Source: Hybos culiciformis
Taxonomy: Eukaryota > Arthropoda > Insecta > Diptera > Hybotidae
Direction: 5' to 3'
Assembly: GCA_964007475.1 (NCBI GenBank)
Contig: OZ023273.1
Location: 61,027,834 to 61,091,833 of the forward strand
DNA: 64,000 nt
Shown here: one piece after another, positions 23,487-34,228 of the stretch
Layout: each line of letters starts with the position of its first letter
Numbering within the stretch: position 1 is the first letter of the stretch
Translations under genes and position numbers: made by a program
The notes under the pieces: generated by a model
Told to the model about the DNA's origin: nothing
The model's database searches: none
The model's input: the letters and a program-made list of their open reading frames with translations, nothing else

Positions 23487-23815
23487 GGTACTTTTCCGTT
23501 AGCCGGGCGCTTTTTGCGGCGCAAAAAAATTTTACGGCGCACATGTATGGCGCGAAAAATGTTAGTGAAAAATGGTTATTTAAAATGAATAGTTTTTTCG
23601 GGTATCCTGTACATTTCTGCACAACAGTTCCCGTCCTATTCGGATCGCGCAAAGCGCGCCAAGGCAAAATAAAAAAAAAAAAACTTCATTTTAAATTACC
23701 ATAAGTTTTCACTAACATTTTTACACGAAAAAACTATTAATTTTAAATTACCATAAGTTTTCACTAACATTTTTGGCGCCGTAACGGAAAAGTACCCGGC
23801 TAACGGAAAAGTACC
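23487..23815. mobile_element. MITE with GGTACTTTTCCGTTAGCCGGG termini
   Basis: The 21-bp terminal sequence (GGTACTTTTCCGTTA plus GCCGGG) is a perfect inverted repeat at both ends. At the right end the motif 'ggtacttttccgtta' occurs twice in tandem, matching the doubled-terminus layout of the two foldback elements. The interior has two direct copies of a roughly 40-bp unit (ttaccataagttttcacta, about 23690-23780), inverted partial copies of 'tttttcactaac', and GC-rich GGCGC tracts near both ends. Target duplication is not clear. Confidence 0.75.
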
Positions 23816-24405
23816 AAAAATTATTGTAAAAAGGGATTAAAGCAAATTTATATTCAATGCAGTCGATTTTTTTTCGTAAAAATTAATATTAATTGTATAA
23901 TAAATTGAATTTAATAATTAGGTAGGTACATTTTTTTTGTTTTAATCCTATTTTACAGGCCAATCTTTAAGATTCCTATAGGAATTTACATATATGTAGT
24001 TGTAGTTTCATACATTTATATGATTTTTATGCCAACGAAATGCTTGTTTGAACGGATTTGTTTTTATACTTTGTGTAGAGGGCTTGAAATTTATGTCGGT
24101 GCTATATCATGTGCCAATAAATCTTAAGGTGCTTATAGACGGGTTGAATTTTTATTCAACTTGTCTACAACTTTTTGAAAGTTTCTACTGACGTATATCA
24201 TAAAGGAAGTATAATATAGAGTAACTATGTCAAACAACTTTTGAAAATATCGTTTTTATTTTTGAAGTTTATACTTCTTTAGGCGCGGTGTATGATATAA
24301 ATGAGTAATTCTGTAGGGGGTAAAAATTATTTTACTCATTCGAATTTCGAGTTAAAAAAAAACGACATGCTGTACCGTTTGAATACTCAAAAAAAATGAG
24401 TCCAC

Positions 24406-24657
24406 TCAATAATCATTTGTTATTTATAAAAACAAAATAATTTAGCGCGAAAAATTTAAATTCAAATTATTTTTAAAAATCTTTCGTTTACAAATTTTTT
24501 AAAATTTAAATTTTTTTTCAAATTAGGTAGTTCAATAATCATTTGTCATTTATAAAAACAAAATAATTTAGCGCGGAAAATTTAAATTCAAATTATTTTT
24601 TAAAAATTTTTCGTTTACAAATTATTTAACAACTAAAATTTATTTTTCAAAATAGGT
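24406..24657. repeat. 126-bp direct tandem duplication
   Basis: Copies at 24406-24531 and 24532-24657, both beginning 'tcaataatcatttg' and containing 'taatttagcgcg'. They are about 90% alike. Confidence 0.85.
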
Positions 24658-26735
24658 AGGTCCGGTGAAATAAAGATTACCTGCCAAAAATTTTTGGGGC
24701 AGGGACCTACGGTTAGGTCGTGCCGGCTCAAAATATGTTTAAAAAATTTTTTCCTCGGGTGAAATAATTAGATTACCTGACCAAAAATTTTGGGTACGGA
24801 GCTACAGTTAGAGTCTTCCCGCCTCAAAATATACCAAAAAAAATTTTTTTTAATATAGGTAGCTCGGGTGAGAAATAAAGATTACCTGCCCAAAAAAAAG
24901 GAAGGAAGTGAGGGGGGCAGTAAGGGCTGAAGAGAGGTCGGAATGGAGGGCGGAAGGGAGGGCGGAAGGAAGGGCGGAAGTTAGGGCGGAAGTTAGGGCG
25001 GAAGTTAGGGCGGAAGTTAGGGCGGAAGTTAGGGCGGAAGTGAGGGCTGAAGTGAGGGCTGAAGTGAGGGCTTAAGTGAGGGCGGAAGTGTGGGCGGAAG
25101 TGAGGGCGGAAGTGAGGGCGGAAGTGAGGGCGGAAGTGAGGGCGGAAGTGAGGGCGGAAATAAGGGCGGAAGTGAGGACGGAAGTGAGGACGGAAGTGAA
25201 GACGGAAGTGAGGACGGAAGTGAGGGCGGAAGTGAGGACGGAAGTGAGGGCGGAAGTGAGGGCGGAAGTGAGGGCGGAAGTGAGGGCGGAAGTGAAAGTG
25301 GAAGTGAGGGCGGAAGTGAGGGCGGAAGTGAGAGTGGAAGTGAGGGCGGAAGTGAGGGCGGAAGTGAGGGCGGAAGTGAGGCCGAAGTGAGGGCCGAAGT
25401 GAGGGCGGAAGTGTGGGCGGAAGTGAGGGCGGAAGTGAGGGCGGAAGTGAGGGCGGAAGTGAGGGCGGAAGTGAGGGCGGAAGTGAGGGCGGAAGTGAGG
25501 GCGGAAGTGAGGGCGGAAGTGAGGGCGGAAGTGAGGGCGGATGTGAGGGCGGAAGTGAGGGCGGAAGTGAGGGCGGAAGTGAGGGCGGAAGTGAGGGCGG
25601 AAGTGAGGGCGGAAGTGAGGGCGGAAGTGAGAGTGGAAGTGAGGGCGGAAGTGAGGGCGGAAGTGAGGCCGGAAGTGAGGGCGGAAGTGTGGGCGGAAGT
25701 GAGGGCGGAAGTGAGGGCGGAAGCGAGGGTGGTAGTGAGGGCGGAAGTGAGGGCGGAAGTGAGGGCGGAAGTGAGGGCGGAAGTGAGGGCGGAAGTGAGG
25801 GCGGAAGTGAGGGCGGAAGTGAGAGCGGAAGTGAGGGCGGAAATCAGGGCGAAAATCAGGGCGAAAGAGAGGTTGATAGTTAGGGCAGAAGTGAGGGCGG
25901 AAGTGAGGGCGGAAGTGAGGGCGGAAGTGAGAGCGGAAGTGAGGGCGGAAGTGAGGGCGGAAATCAGGGCGAAAATCAGGGCGAAAGAGAGGTTGATAGT
26001 TAGGGCAGAAGTGAGGGCGGAAGTGTGGGCGGAAGTGAGGGCGGAAGTGAGGGCGGAAGTGAGGGCGGAAGTGAGGGCGGAAGTGAGGGCGGAAGTGAGA
26101 GTGGAAGTGAGGGCGGAAGTGAGGGCGGAAGTGAGGCCGGAAGTGAGGGCGGAAGTGTGGGCGGAAGTGAGGGCGGAAGTGAGGGCGGAAGGGAGGGTGG
26201 TAGTGAGGGCGGAAGTGAGGGCGGAAGTGAGGGCGGAAGTGAGGGCGGAAGTGAGGGCGGAAGTGAGGGCGGAAGTGAGGGCGGAAGTGAGGGCGGAAGT
26301 GAGGGCGGAAGTGAGAGCGGAAGTGAGGGCGGAAGTGAGGGCGGAAATCAGGGCGAAAATCAGGGCGAAAGAGAGGTTGATAGTTAGGGCAGAAGTGAGG
26401 GCGGAAGTGAGGGCGGAAATCAGGGCGAAAATCAGGGCAGAAGTGGGGGCGAAAGAGAGGTTGATAGTTACGGCAGAAGTGAGGACGGAAGTGAGGGCGG
26501 AAGTGAGGGCGGAAGTGAGGGCGGAAGTGAGATTGGAAGTGCGGGCGGAAGTGAGGGTGGAATTACCTGACCAAAAATTTTGGATAGGGAGCTATGGTTA
26601 GGGTCTTCCCTGCTTAAAATATGCAAAAAAAAAAATGTTTAAATAGGTAGCGCCGGTGAAATAAAGATTACCTGCCCAAAAGTTTTGGGTAGCTAGCTAC
26701 TTTTAGAGTCGTCCTGGCTCAAAATATAAAAAAAA
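24654..26735. repeat. Array of roughly 100-bp units split by the minisatellite
   Basis: Units of the form 'ggtgaaataaagattacctg' ... 'gctacggttagggtc' ... 'ggctcaaaatat' start near 24654, 24753, 24857 (interrupted), 26557 (partial) and 26646. The 12-bp minisatellite lies inside the third unit, so the older array has been split. Confidence 0.8.
24897..26560 (+). repeat. G-rich 12-bp minisatellite (GGCGGAAGTGAG)n with higher-order repeats
   Basis: About 1.66 kb of a 12-bp unit with variants (gagagtggaagt, gaggccggaagt, gtgtgggcgg). Marker variants recur at whole multiples of 12: 'gaggccgg' at 25665 and 26133 (468 bp apart); a variant block with 'gaaagagaggttgatag' at 25863, 25983 and 26367 (120 and 384 bp apart). 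This shows segmental amplification. Because 12 is divisible by 3 and the unit has no stops, all plus frames stay open (EVRA or GGSE repeats); there is no sign of a real gene. The strong G/C strand skew could favour G-quadruplexes or R-loops. Confidence 0.95.
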
Positions 26736-26738
26736 AAC

Positions 26739-26961
26739 ACACGAAGCAGTCATAGGAACTGCTGAAAGAAGTTTGTACTTAAAGCTTTAAACTATGAAAT
26801 AACAATGACTACAAATAATGGACTGCTTTTGGACTGCTGGACTGATTTTTATTTTAATTTACATTTTGTACTGAGCAGCCCATCATTTATAGCCACTGTT
26901 ATTTCATAGTTTAAAGCTTAAGTATAAACTTCTTTCGGCAGTTCCTATGACTGCTTCGTGT
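26739..26961. mobile_element. MITE, ACACGAAGCAGTCATAGGAA termini
   Basis: Near-perfect inverted arms of about 95 bp begin ACACGAAGCAGTCATAGGAA and run inward through 'aaactatgaaataaca'. A related, partly truncated copy is at about 43075-43233. Flanks are A or T homopolymers, so no target duplication can be read. Confidence 0.8.
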
Positions 26962-27580
26962 TTTTTTTTTTTTCCTATTTTTTCAGACCCCCAAAACATA
27001 TGTATACAAAAAAGCTTTTCTATTCTCTCTAATACTCATTAATTTTTTTCAATTTTGAGGATGTTTAGTTTTAAAATTACACAACTTATAAAAATTCGAA
27101 TGTATAGTTGTGCGAAATATCATAACTATAATGAATAAATGAAAAAATATGTGTCTAAATATGTATTGTTGTGATGTGCTAATATCAATTTTTTGCATCT
27201 GTGATTTTTTTTTTTTTCAAAAACTAGTATCTTCGTCTTCATTGAAATTTATAAAATTCTTATCATAAGTTAACTAAAAAAATTTTTTGATAATTATTTT
27301 AATCAAAATGTTTATAAAAAAAAAATTTTAGCAAACAGTATACAATTACATTGCTGTTTGGACGCAACAAAATTATCAAAAAAATATGATTTCTGGTTCA
27401 CCGAAACAGACGAATGTTATGAACATAAATTTAAATTTTTGGAGTTTGTTATTAACACTTTTAATAACAAAAGGCTCAAAATTTTTGAAAGGGATATTCT
27501 TAAAAAGTGAAAGTTTCCTTACAAACCAAAATAAAAGAACAAAAAAAATCATTATTCCAATAATATAAAATAATGTGAGC

Positions 27581-27831
27581 ATCGTCGGTCTCTTGCAAAA
27601 AGCACGAAACTGCAAAAACATAGTTTTGAGAAAATTGGTTTTGAATTTTTTTTTCTTTTTTTGTAGTACGTTTTGGTACTTTCGGGAAAATAAAAATAGT
27701 CATTGCGGATAATTTATGAGAACTTTCGACTTTGAACATATTTATATTTTAGTTTTTTTATGTTTTTTGTACAATATTAGTTCAAAACGGCCAAACTTAC
27801 AGTTTCGTGCTTTTTGCACGAGACCGACGAT
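27581..27831. mobile_element. Short TIR MITE, ATCGTCGGTCTC termini
   Basis: The inverted repeat ATCGTCGGTCTC followed by 'gcaaaaagcacgaaactg' (about 33 bp, one 2-bp difference) occurs at 27581 and ending at 27831. The interior is AT-rich and has no transposase. Target duplication is unclear. Confidence 0.7.
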
Positions 27832-27863
27832 ATGTAAATAAACATGAAATAAAATGAATTTAT

Positions 27864-28540
27864 TAATGCTTTCAAATACATATAATTTTTTTATTTACAT
27901 TCTAACACAATTTTTTTTTTCTATATAGAACAAATACTAGTAAACATTAAAATACAATTATAATAAAGGAAATATTTTGTTTATTTTTAAAAGCTTTATA
28001 AAAAAAATATTTTAATGCGTTGGGGGTCGTTATGTTGTATTTAGTGCTATAGAATTTAGATGCTTTCAAACAGACGCCGACGCGATCATAGATTTTGAGC
28101 GACCTCAAGGTACGCAGCGACGTTTTTTAACCTAGCAGTAGCGACAAATTTTTAGGTGAAAGCGATTGCTAGCAGTCATAGAAGTTTAAAAAAAAAAAAA
28201 AAAAAACCAAGCAGCGATGAAAAATTTTTTTTTTTTTTTTTTCGATTTTTTTTTTTAACGGTTTTTTTTTAGCGATTATCAGCGACGCAGTAGCGAGCAA
28301 TGATTTTTTTTTTTAGCAGCAGTTCCAAAAAATTTAAAATATCGCTGCTAAGCCGCAGCGACCAAAAATATGATCGCGTCGGCGTCTGCTTTCAAATATA
28401 ATTTTTTATTTACATTTATCTAACCCAATTTTTTTTTTAATAGAGAAACAAATACTAGTAAACATTAAAATACAATTATAATAAAAGAAATATTTTGTTT
28501 ATTTTTAAAAGCTTTATATAAAAAACATTTTAAAAGCTAT
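27864..28540. repeat. Roughly 197-bp tandem duplication interrupted by a MITE
   Basis: The segment from 27864 (gctttcaaata...) through 'caaatactagtaaacatta' and 'aaatattttgtttattttta' is repeated from 28062 onward, but the second copy is split just after its first 8-10 bp by the hAT-like MITE at 28071-28388. Confidence 0.8.
28063..28396. mobile_element. hAT-like MITE with 8-bp target duplication
   Basis: CTTTCAAA at 28063-28070 and 28389-28396 flanks a 318-bp element with perfect 20-bp TIRs CAGACGCCGACGCGATCATA. The interior has repeated 'gcagcga' / 'agcgac' motifs and long A and T runs. Eight-base duplications and CAG ends are typical of the hAT superfamily. No transposase. Confidence 0.88.
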
Positions 28541-28921
28541 AAAGCTCTCTCGTTATAGCGATATATTCTAAACAAAAATAAAAGCTTGGGGGTCTGATCT
28601 AATTTTGTTTAACTTTTTTTATTCGAATTTTTTGTATGGGACTAGTTTCTCTATTTATACTTCCTTTATGCGTATATAAACTAAGTTCAAAAACTTGCCT
28701 TTTAAAATTATCTAAAACTCTTTCATCATTACTTACTACACACTATTCAGCTTGTCTTTCAACTTGTATGTACTCGTTCTAAATATCAAAATTATTAGAT
28801 GTTTTTCAAACAGGTTGTAAGACTTCTTGACAAACACTGACAACAAACACTACAGACGAGCAAATTTTAAGTTCGCCAACTCAAATTAAATAAATATTCA
28901 AGTCGTCTTTAAGCACCTTTA

Positions 28922-31690
28922 GAATAAATTAATAAATCAAGTTTCATCCTTCTTTTTTTAATATTTTTCACTTTGCTTTGATCAAAGACTTGCTTTGCTT
29001 TTTGTTATTTCGCTAAGCGAAAACTAAGAAACTGAAAACATTCCTGCATTAAATGTCATAAAATTAAGTGGATTTTTTTTTCGTCTATTTTTTTTAAGTG
29101 TCGTGTTAGATAAGCAAATCTTATTATAGTTTTTATTTTATTAATAAATTTAATATTAATTTTTTTTTTAAGGAAATCAAAGTTTTTTTATTAAAATAAA
29201 ATATTAAGGTTGGCAATTTAATTTTTATTTCGTTTTTTAATTTTAATATAAAAGGTTATCTAGAATAATAGAAGAACTAAAAGAAATTTAGAAAAAAGGT
29301 TTTTTGTTTGTTTCTTTAAAAAGCTGGATATTTTATTAAAATCTAGTTTTAAGTTTTAATTTAAAGTTTATTTTTATCTTTTGCATTTCCACCCATCCAT
29401 ATTGTTATTATGCCAATTTTAGTTAAATATCTCTGAAATAATTGAATTCAATTTAAAATGTAAATGGAAATTGATATTAAAATTTGCAAAAAATTTTATT
29501 TCCGTAAACATAATTCTTACAGAGGTCGAGTCTGGGACGAATATAGAATAATAAATAAACAGAAATTAAAGAAAACTTTTTTATACTTAGATGGCTAGAT
29601 AATTTATTTTTAAAAATTTAACTATTAATAATTTTGCAATATGTAGCCAGATAGGTACCTACCTAGTTCTTAAATCTAATTTATTAGTTTTAATATGCAT
29701 TTTATTTTCAATTGTAAATTAGAACTTAACTTTCTCTAAGTAACAATAATCGATATATCTATTTCCTAAATACTACCTTCCTACCTATGAAGTTAAGAAA
29801 TTTATTTACCACTGACGTTTGGGAATAAAACTTTTTAAGTGAAACGTGGTTAACCTGAACCATTGATTAACTGTTTCAGTGGTTTCAAACATAGATTTTT
29901 CACCCTTTTTTTTGTATTTTTATTTCAAAGTAAAACAAAATAAAATATTTTTCATATATTTATATAATTATCACGTTCATATTATATTTTGTTTAACTAT
30001 ACCTTCAAACAAAAGTACAAGAAAAATTTTGTATCAAACTGACAATCTTTATAGTATTCTTAATCAATGCCTGAAATAATCGATCAGTAGTAGGTATTTG
30101 GTCATAACAGATAAGATTGCGAACTATGAAAAAATTGTTTTGATTACCTAAATTCATCATATGAAGAAATTATAAGTGTAGATTTCTGCTGTTTTAGCAA
30201 TAATTTCATTAATAATATCTATCATTTATAAATTTTATTGCTCCAACCTTGAAACGACGATCGGATACAAATTATTTTTTTAAATAAATATAAATAATGA
30301 ATTAAGTATGTAAATAATAATTTTTCTTAAAAAATTAAACATTAAACATGTTAATATCAATTTAATTAACAATTAGATTTTTTTTGTTATTATAAAATGA
30401 TTTCTTTTCGATGCTAATATTCAATGTACATACATTTACATTCAAATTTTGTTATCGCTAAGATTAAAATGGTATGCAAGTGATTTTATAATTTTTAGTA
30501 TTTTCATTTCATATAAATTTAATAAGAATTGTTTTTGTATTATTTTAATCAATTATTAATTAAGTTAATTCTTAGATTTTATTGCGAATGTACCAAATAT
30601 TTAATGAGTTTTTTATGTTTTAGAATTCTAAGAAGTCATTTAAATATTTTGTTTTAATTCATTTTATTTTAAAAGATCAAAAATTTTGTATTATTAGTTG
30701 TTTAAAACTTTATGGTAATTTTTTAGTGAGGTGAAATGAAAACTTTTATTAATACTTATTGATAATAATCGGATTATATTTTATTTTGTTATCTCGGAAT
30801 AAGTATTGAGTTAAATGTTATATATTTTATTATTCTATATATTACTAAATATCGCCTGCTCAGAAATGAAACAACGTATAATGAAAAGTATAGTTTCGAG
30901 TAATTTGAATTTAAAGATTTGAAAATTAAAAAAAACGTATGAAAAAATATCAAGTAGCGTACAATTTTCATCTAAAAAACACATTTTAATCAACATTAAG
31001 AATATTGCAAAGTAGTTGTACTTATAAAATCGAGTACGAGGAATCGAATGGTTCTATTGTCAAATAATGACGTATAAATGTCATACGTTGTTTCATTACT
31101 CAGCAGACGATATGATAATTATTCTAGTTTTTGGCGGAAAATGCAAACATTTTTATTCATTAATTTATAAAGATAAAAACCGGTATTAATATATTTAATA
31201 TTTATTATTATTGTGTGCAGATTTTTCAAGGATAGTCTGAAGAGTTACAAATAAAAATTATTTACATATATATACCTAACGCTTTCTAAAGTTATTTAAA
31301 ATTTATTGATGCATTTATAATTAAATTCATGAACGAAGAAATTTTTGTGCAAGTAAGTTAGTAAAAACTAAAAGCAAAATTCTTTCATTCGACGCATTGG
31401 CACTAGCGTTTCAGTTAGCAATGCTGTTATATTCATAAAGGAAGTAAACAAATTTGTTAATGTATAATAAGTAGTTGTGAATATTTCTTCAGTTATAACC
31501 GTTTCAATTCGAATAGATGTTTATACCTAAAAAATTTAGTAAATTTTTATTTTTAGTGCTTTCACAAAAAGAATTAACAAACATGAAATAATAAATAAAT
31601 TTACGTCTGTGAAATTAACTTTAAATGCATTTTAGCTGTTTAAGATGTAGTAACTGTAAACTACAAACAATCGAACGATAAATGCTCAAG
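28922..31690. other. AT-rich intergenic, no gene seen
   Basis: No coding block recognised. TAGGTACC-type strings occur near 29655. A strong donor-like GTAAGT at 31353 could end a 5' untranslated exon of the downstream carrier gene. Confidence 0.5.
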
Positions 31691-31695
31691 GCTAA

Positions 31696-31724
31696 TTTAT
31701 ATAAGGCAAGAAAAACTCAACTGA
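31696..31724 (+). promoter_or_regulatory. Possible TATA/initiator pair upstream of the glutamate carrier
   Basis: TTTATATAAGG (31696-31706) is followed about 20 bp downstream by 'ctcaactg', an initiator-like string. It lies about 470 bp before the coding start, whose exon begins at an acceptor 1 bp before the ATG, so a 5' untranslated exon is required. This is a weak prediction in AT-rich DNA; the donor at 31353 argues for an alternative upstream start. Confidence 0.25.
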
Positions 31725-32190
31725 CAACAGAATACTGATCTCTTAAAAAAGTAATCAAATAGTTTTCGGTCTAAAATTTATATATATATTATATATATCA
31801 CAAAAAAAATTCATCGGTTGGGAGTTTTTCTTTCAAGCGATTATAAATTAAAATAATTTTCAACTACATAGTCCTTTGAAAATTTGAATTGAATTATCTA
31901 AAAAATAATATTTCTTCTCAATAAAAAATCGTGATAAAAAATTTTTATTAGCATTAGGAATTGTCATTTTTCTAAAATGATACATCGTTTGGAATTATTT
32001 TGAGTGTTTAACGTCTTTACGATATGAGTAGTCAGTTCAAAATCAAGAAAAAAAAATGGTAAAAATTAAATAAAATATGAATTTTTGGTTTTTTTTTAAC
32101 AAATTAATGGCAAAAATATTAAGAACTAAACATTTTAATCAACTTTAATTAATTAACTAATTATTTAATTTTTTTTATTTTATTTTCAGG

Positions 32191-34228
32191 ATGACAACAC
32201 CGGAGAAAAAACCTCAGCAATTCGCGTAAGATTTTAACTACATATGTTTTTATGAGTATCGCAACATTTTTAAAATTAACGTTTTCATAAAACCAAATTT
32301 AGACTTAAATGCGAGTTTTCCTAATTGTGTCGATTTAACGATTAACAGCATAAGTGCCAGGTTATGCTCTTGTTTGGGGCTGTGGTTGATTTGAAACGAC
32401 TCGGTTTCGTTATCTATTACATAGGTTCTTTTTCGGAAATAGAAAATGTAAATGATATCAAGAAATAACTATAAGTATACCGTATTATTTATATCATGTT
32501 TCCTGCTTTTTTTGTTATCGTATTAGATATAAGGATTTTTCGCATAATTTTTAAATTTATGAATTGTAATTAGGTATTTCGTAAATAAAAATTTGTTTAG
32601 CACTCGACGAGAATACCTAACTTCTTCGTATGTGTTTCTTGTAAATTAGAACTTAGAAAGTAAAAAATTTAGGTGATTTTTTAAGTATGTGATTAAACAT
32701 TACTTGTAAACATATATATTATTATTCAATTATAGTTTGTTACCAAAAATTATAAATGGTGGAATTGCAGGCATAATCGGTGTATCATGTGTATTTCCTT
32801 TGGTATTAAAAACTGAATATTTATCAATTACAATTATTTACAATTATTTACATTTTGTTTTAGGATTTGGTAAAAACCAGGCTTCAGAATCAACAAGTTG
32901 GGCCAAATGGAGAGAAAATGTATAAAAATATGTAAGCACGTTTTATTCAAATTCATTCTCTTACAAACAACTAACGTAATACAAAGTTTTGCAGTCGTAT
33001 AAGAAAAAATCATTTCATTATGTTGTTGAAACTTTGTGTTAAAAAAGTCTGTTATAAGTTATAATATATTTTGCGTTTTGGAATGTTTTAAAAATTCCTG
33101 TATACATAACATATTTGTGTTCTGCGCTCTATGTATAAATTAAAAATACTTATGTTCTTAATAATGTGTTTTCCTAACGCTGTATGTTCGATTTGCTATA
33201 ATGTATTTCTAATGTACTTTTGAATAAAAGGAAAAAATTTCACAAGAGAGTGATTTCAAAATATTTCTTTTTAGATATTTTCGAAAGAAGGGGTGACATT
33301 AAGGAATATAAATTTTTTATTCCCCAAAATTATGAGGTTTTAGCAGAAATACAGCTTCTAAAATTAAAAATTGTTCAACTTAAAGATAATTGCTATTGGA
33401 AAATTATTATTAGTTTTGTTAAAAAGTTAGCTTATGTTTATTTTTCATCATAGGTTGGATTGTTTTAAGAAAACGTATCGCGCAGAAGGATACTTTGGAA
33501 TGTACCGAGGCTCAGCAGTTAATATTTTATTAATAACCCCTGAAAAGGCTATAAAATTAGCTGCAAATGATTTCTTTCGCCATCATTTAACCACCAAAGA
33601 TGGTAAGCTTCCCATAACTAGACAAATGGCGGCTGGAGGCTTAGCCGGTTTGTTTCAAATTATTGTAACAACTCCAATGGAATTATTGAAAATTCAAATG
33701 CAAGATGCAGGTCGTGTTGCAGCACAAGCTAAATCATCAGGAAAAACAATTCCAAAAGTATCTGCTACTAAAATTGCATTGATGCTATTCAAAGAAAAAG
33801 GAATATTGGGATTATATAAAGGTCTTGGTGCTACAGCTGCAAGAGATGTTTCTTTTTCAATAGTATATTTTCCATTATTTGCGACGTTGAATAGTTTAGG
33901 GCCTAGGAGGTCAGATGGATCTTGTGAAGCTGTATTTTGGTGTTCATTTCTGTCTGGTTGCGCTGCAGGATCCATGGCAGCTCTTGCTGTGAATCCTCTT
34001 GATGTTGTTAAAACAAGGCTTCAAGCTCTTAATAAAGCTGAAGGTGAAAAAGAATTTAAAGGAATAGCTGATTGTATACTCAAAACTTTACGTTACGAAG
34101 GACCAACTGCGTTTTTCAAAGGCGGTCTGTGTCGAATGATCGTCATCGCTCCCTTATTTGGAATAGCGCAAATGGTATATTTCCTGGGAGTTGCCGAATC
34201 GCTTTTAGCCTTTAAGAAAGAAAAGTAA
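32191..34228 (+). CDS. SLC25A22: Mitochondrial glutamate carrier (SLC25A22/SLC25A18 type)
   Basis: Coding exons 32191-32225, 32736-32802, 32864-32931 and 33454-34228 join in phase (introns 510, 61 and 522 nt, all GT-AG) into 314 aa, the normal family size. Three mitochondrial-carrier repeats are visible with signatures PLDLVK (33-38), PMELLK (131-136) and PLDVVK (238-243). The second has the glutamate-carrier form [17 protein letters not shown]. There is no cleavable presequence, as usual. The protein should import L-glutamate with H+ across the inner mitochondrial membrane, feeding glutamate dehydrogenase and transamination. The start ATG follows an acceptor (ttttcag|g), so the 5' untranslated region is spliced. 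A candidate AATAAA lies near 34414. Repeat signatures are intact; I see no lesion. GC1 versus GC2 paralogue status cannot be settled here. Confidence 0.97.

Larger units (their letters stand above)
24124..28921. mobile_element. Possible 4.8-kb composite TIR element flanked by TTA
   Basis: AGGTGCTTATAGACG at 24127 and, complemented, AGGTGCTTAAAGACG ending at 28918 face each other, each followed inward by a TTGAAT-type stretch. Both are flanked outside by TTA. A second inverted match lies inward: 'ataaaggaagtata' at about 24200 and its complement at about 28660. The span contains the minisatellite, three MITEs and a tandem duplication, and no transposase. It could instead be two unrelated half-copies of one MITE family. 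Confidence 0.35.

Noticed and set aside
25090..26601. 503-codon open frame of EVRA/GGSE repeats
   Set aside because: All plus frames are open because a 12-bp stop-free unit is tandemly repeated. There is no start context, splice structure or non-repeat domain, and the flanks are repeat DNA.
32803..32863. Treating this in-frame 61-nt stretch as coding in the glutamate carrier
   Set aside because: It has GT-AG ends, and removing it restores the exact [10 protein letters not shown] carrier signature.
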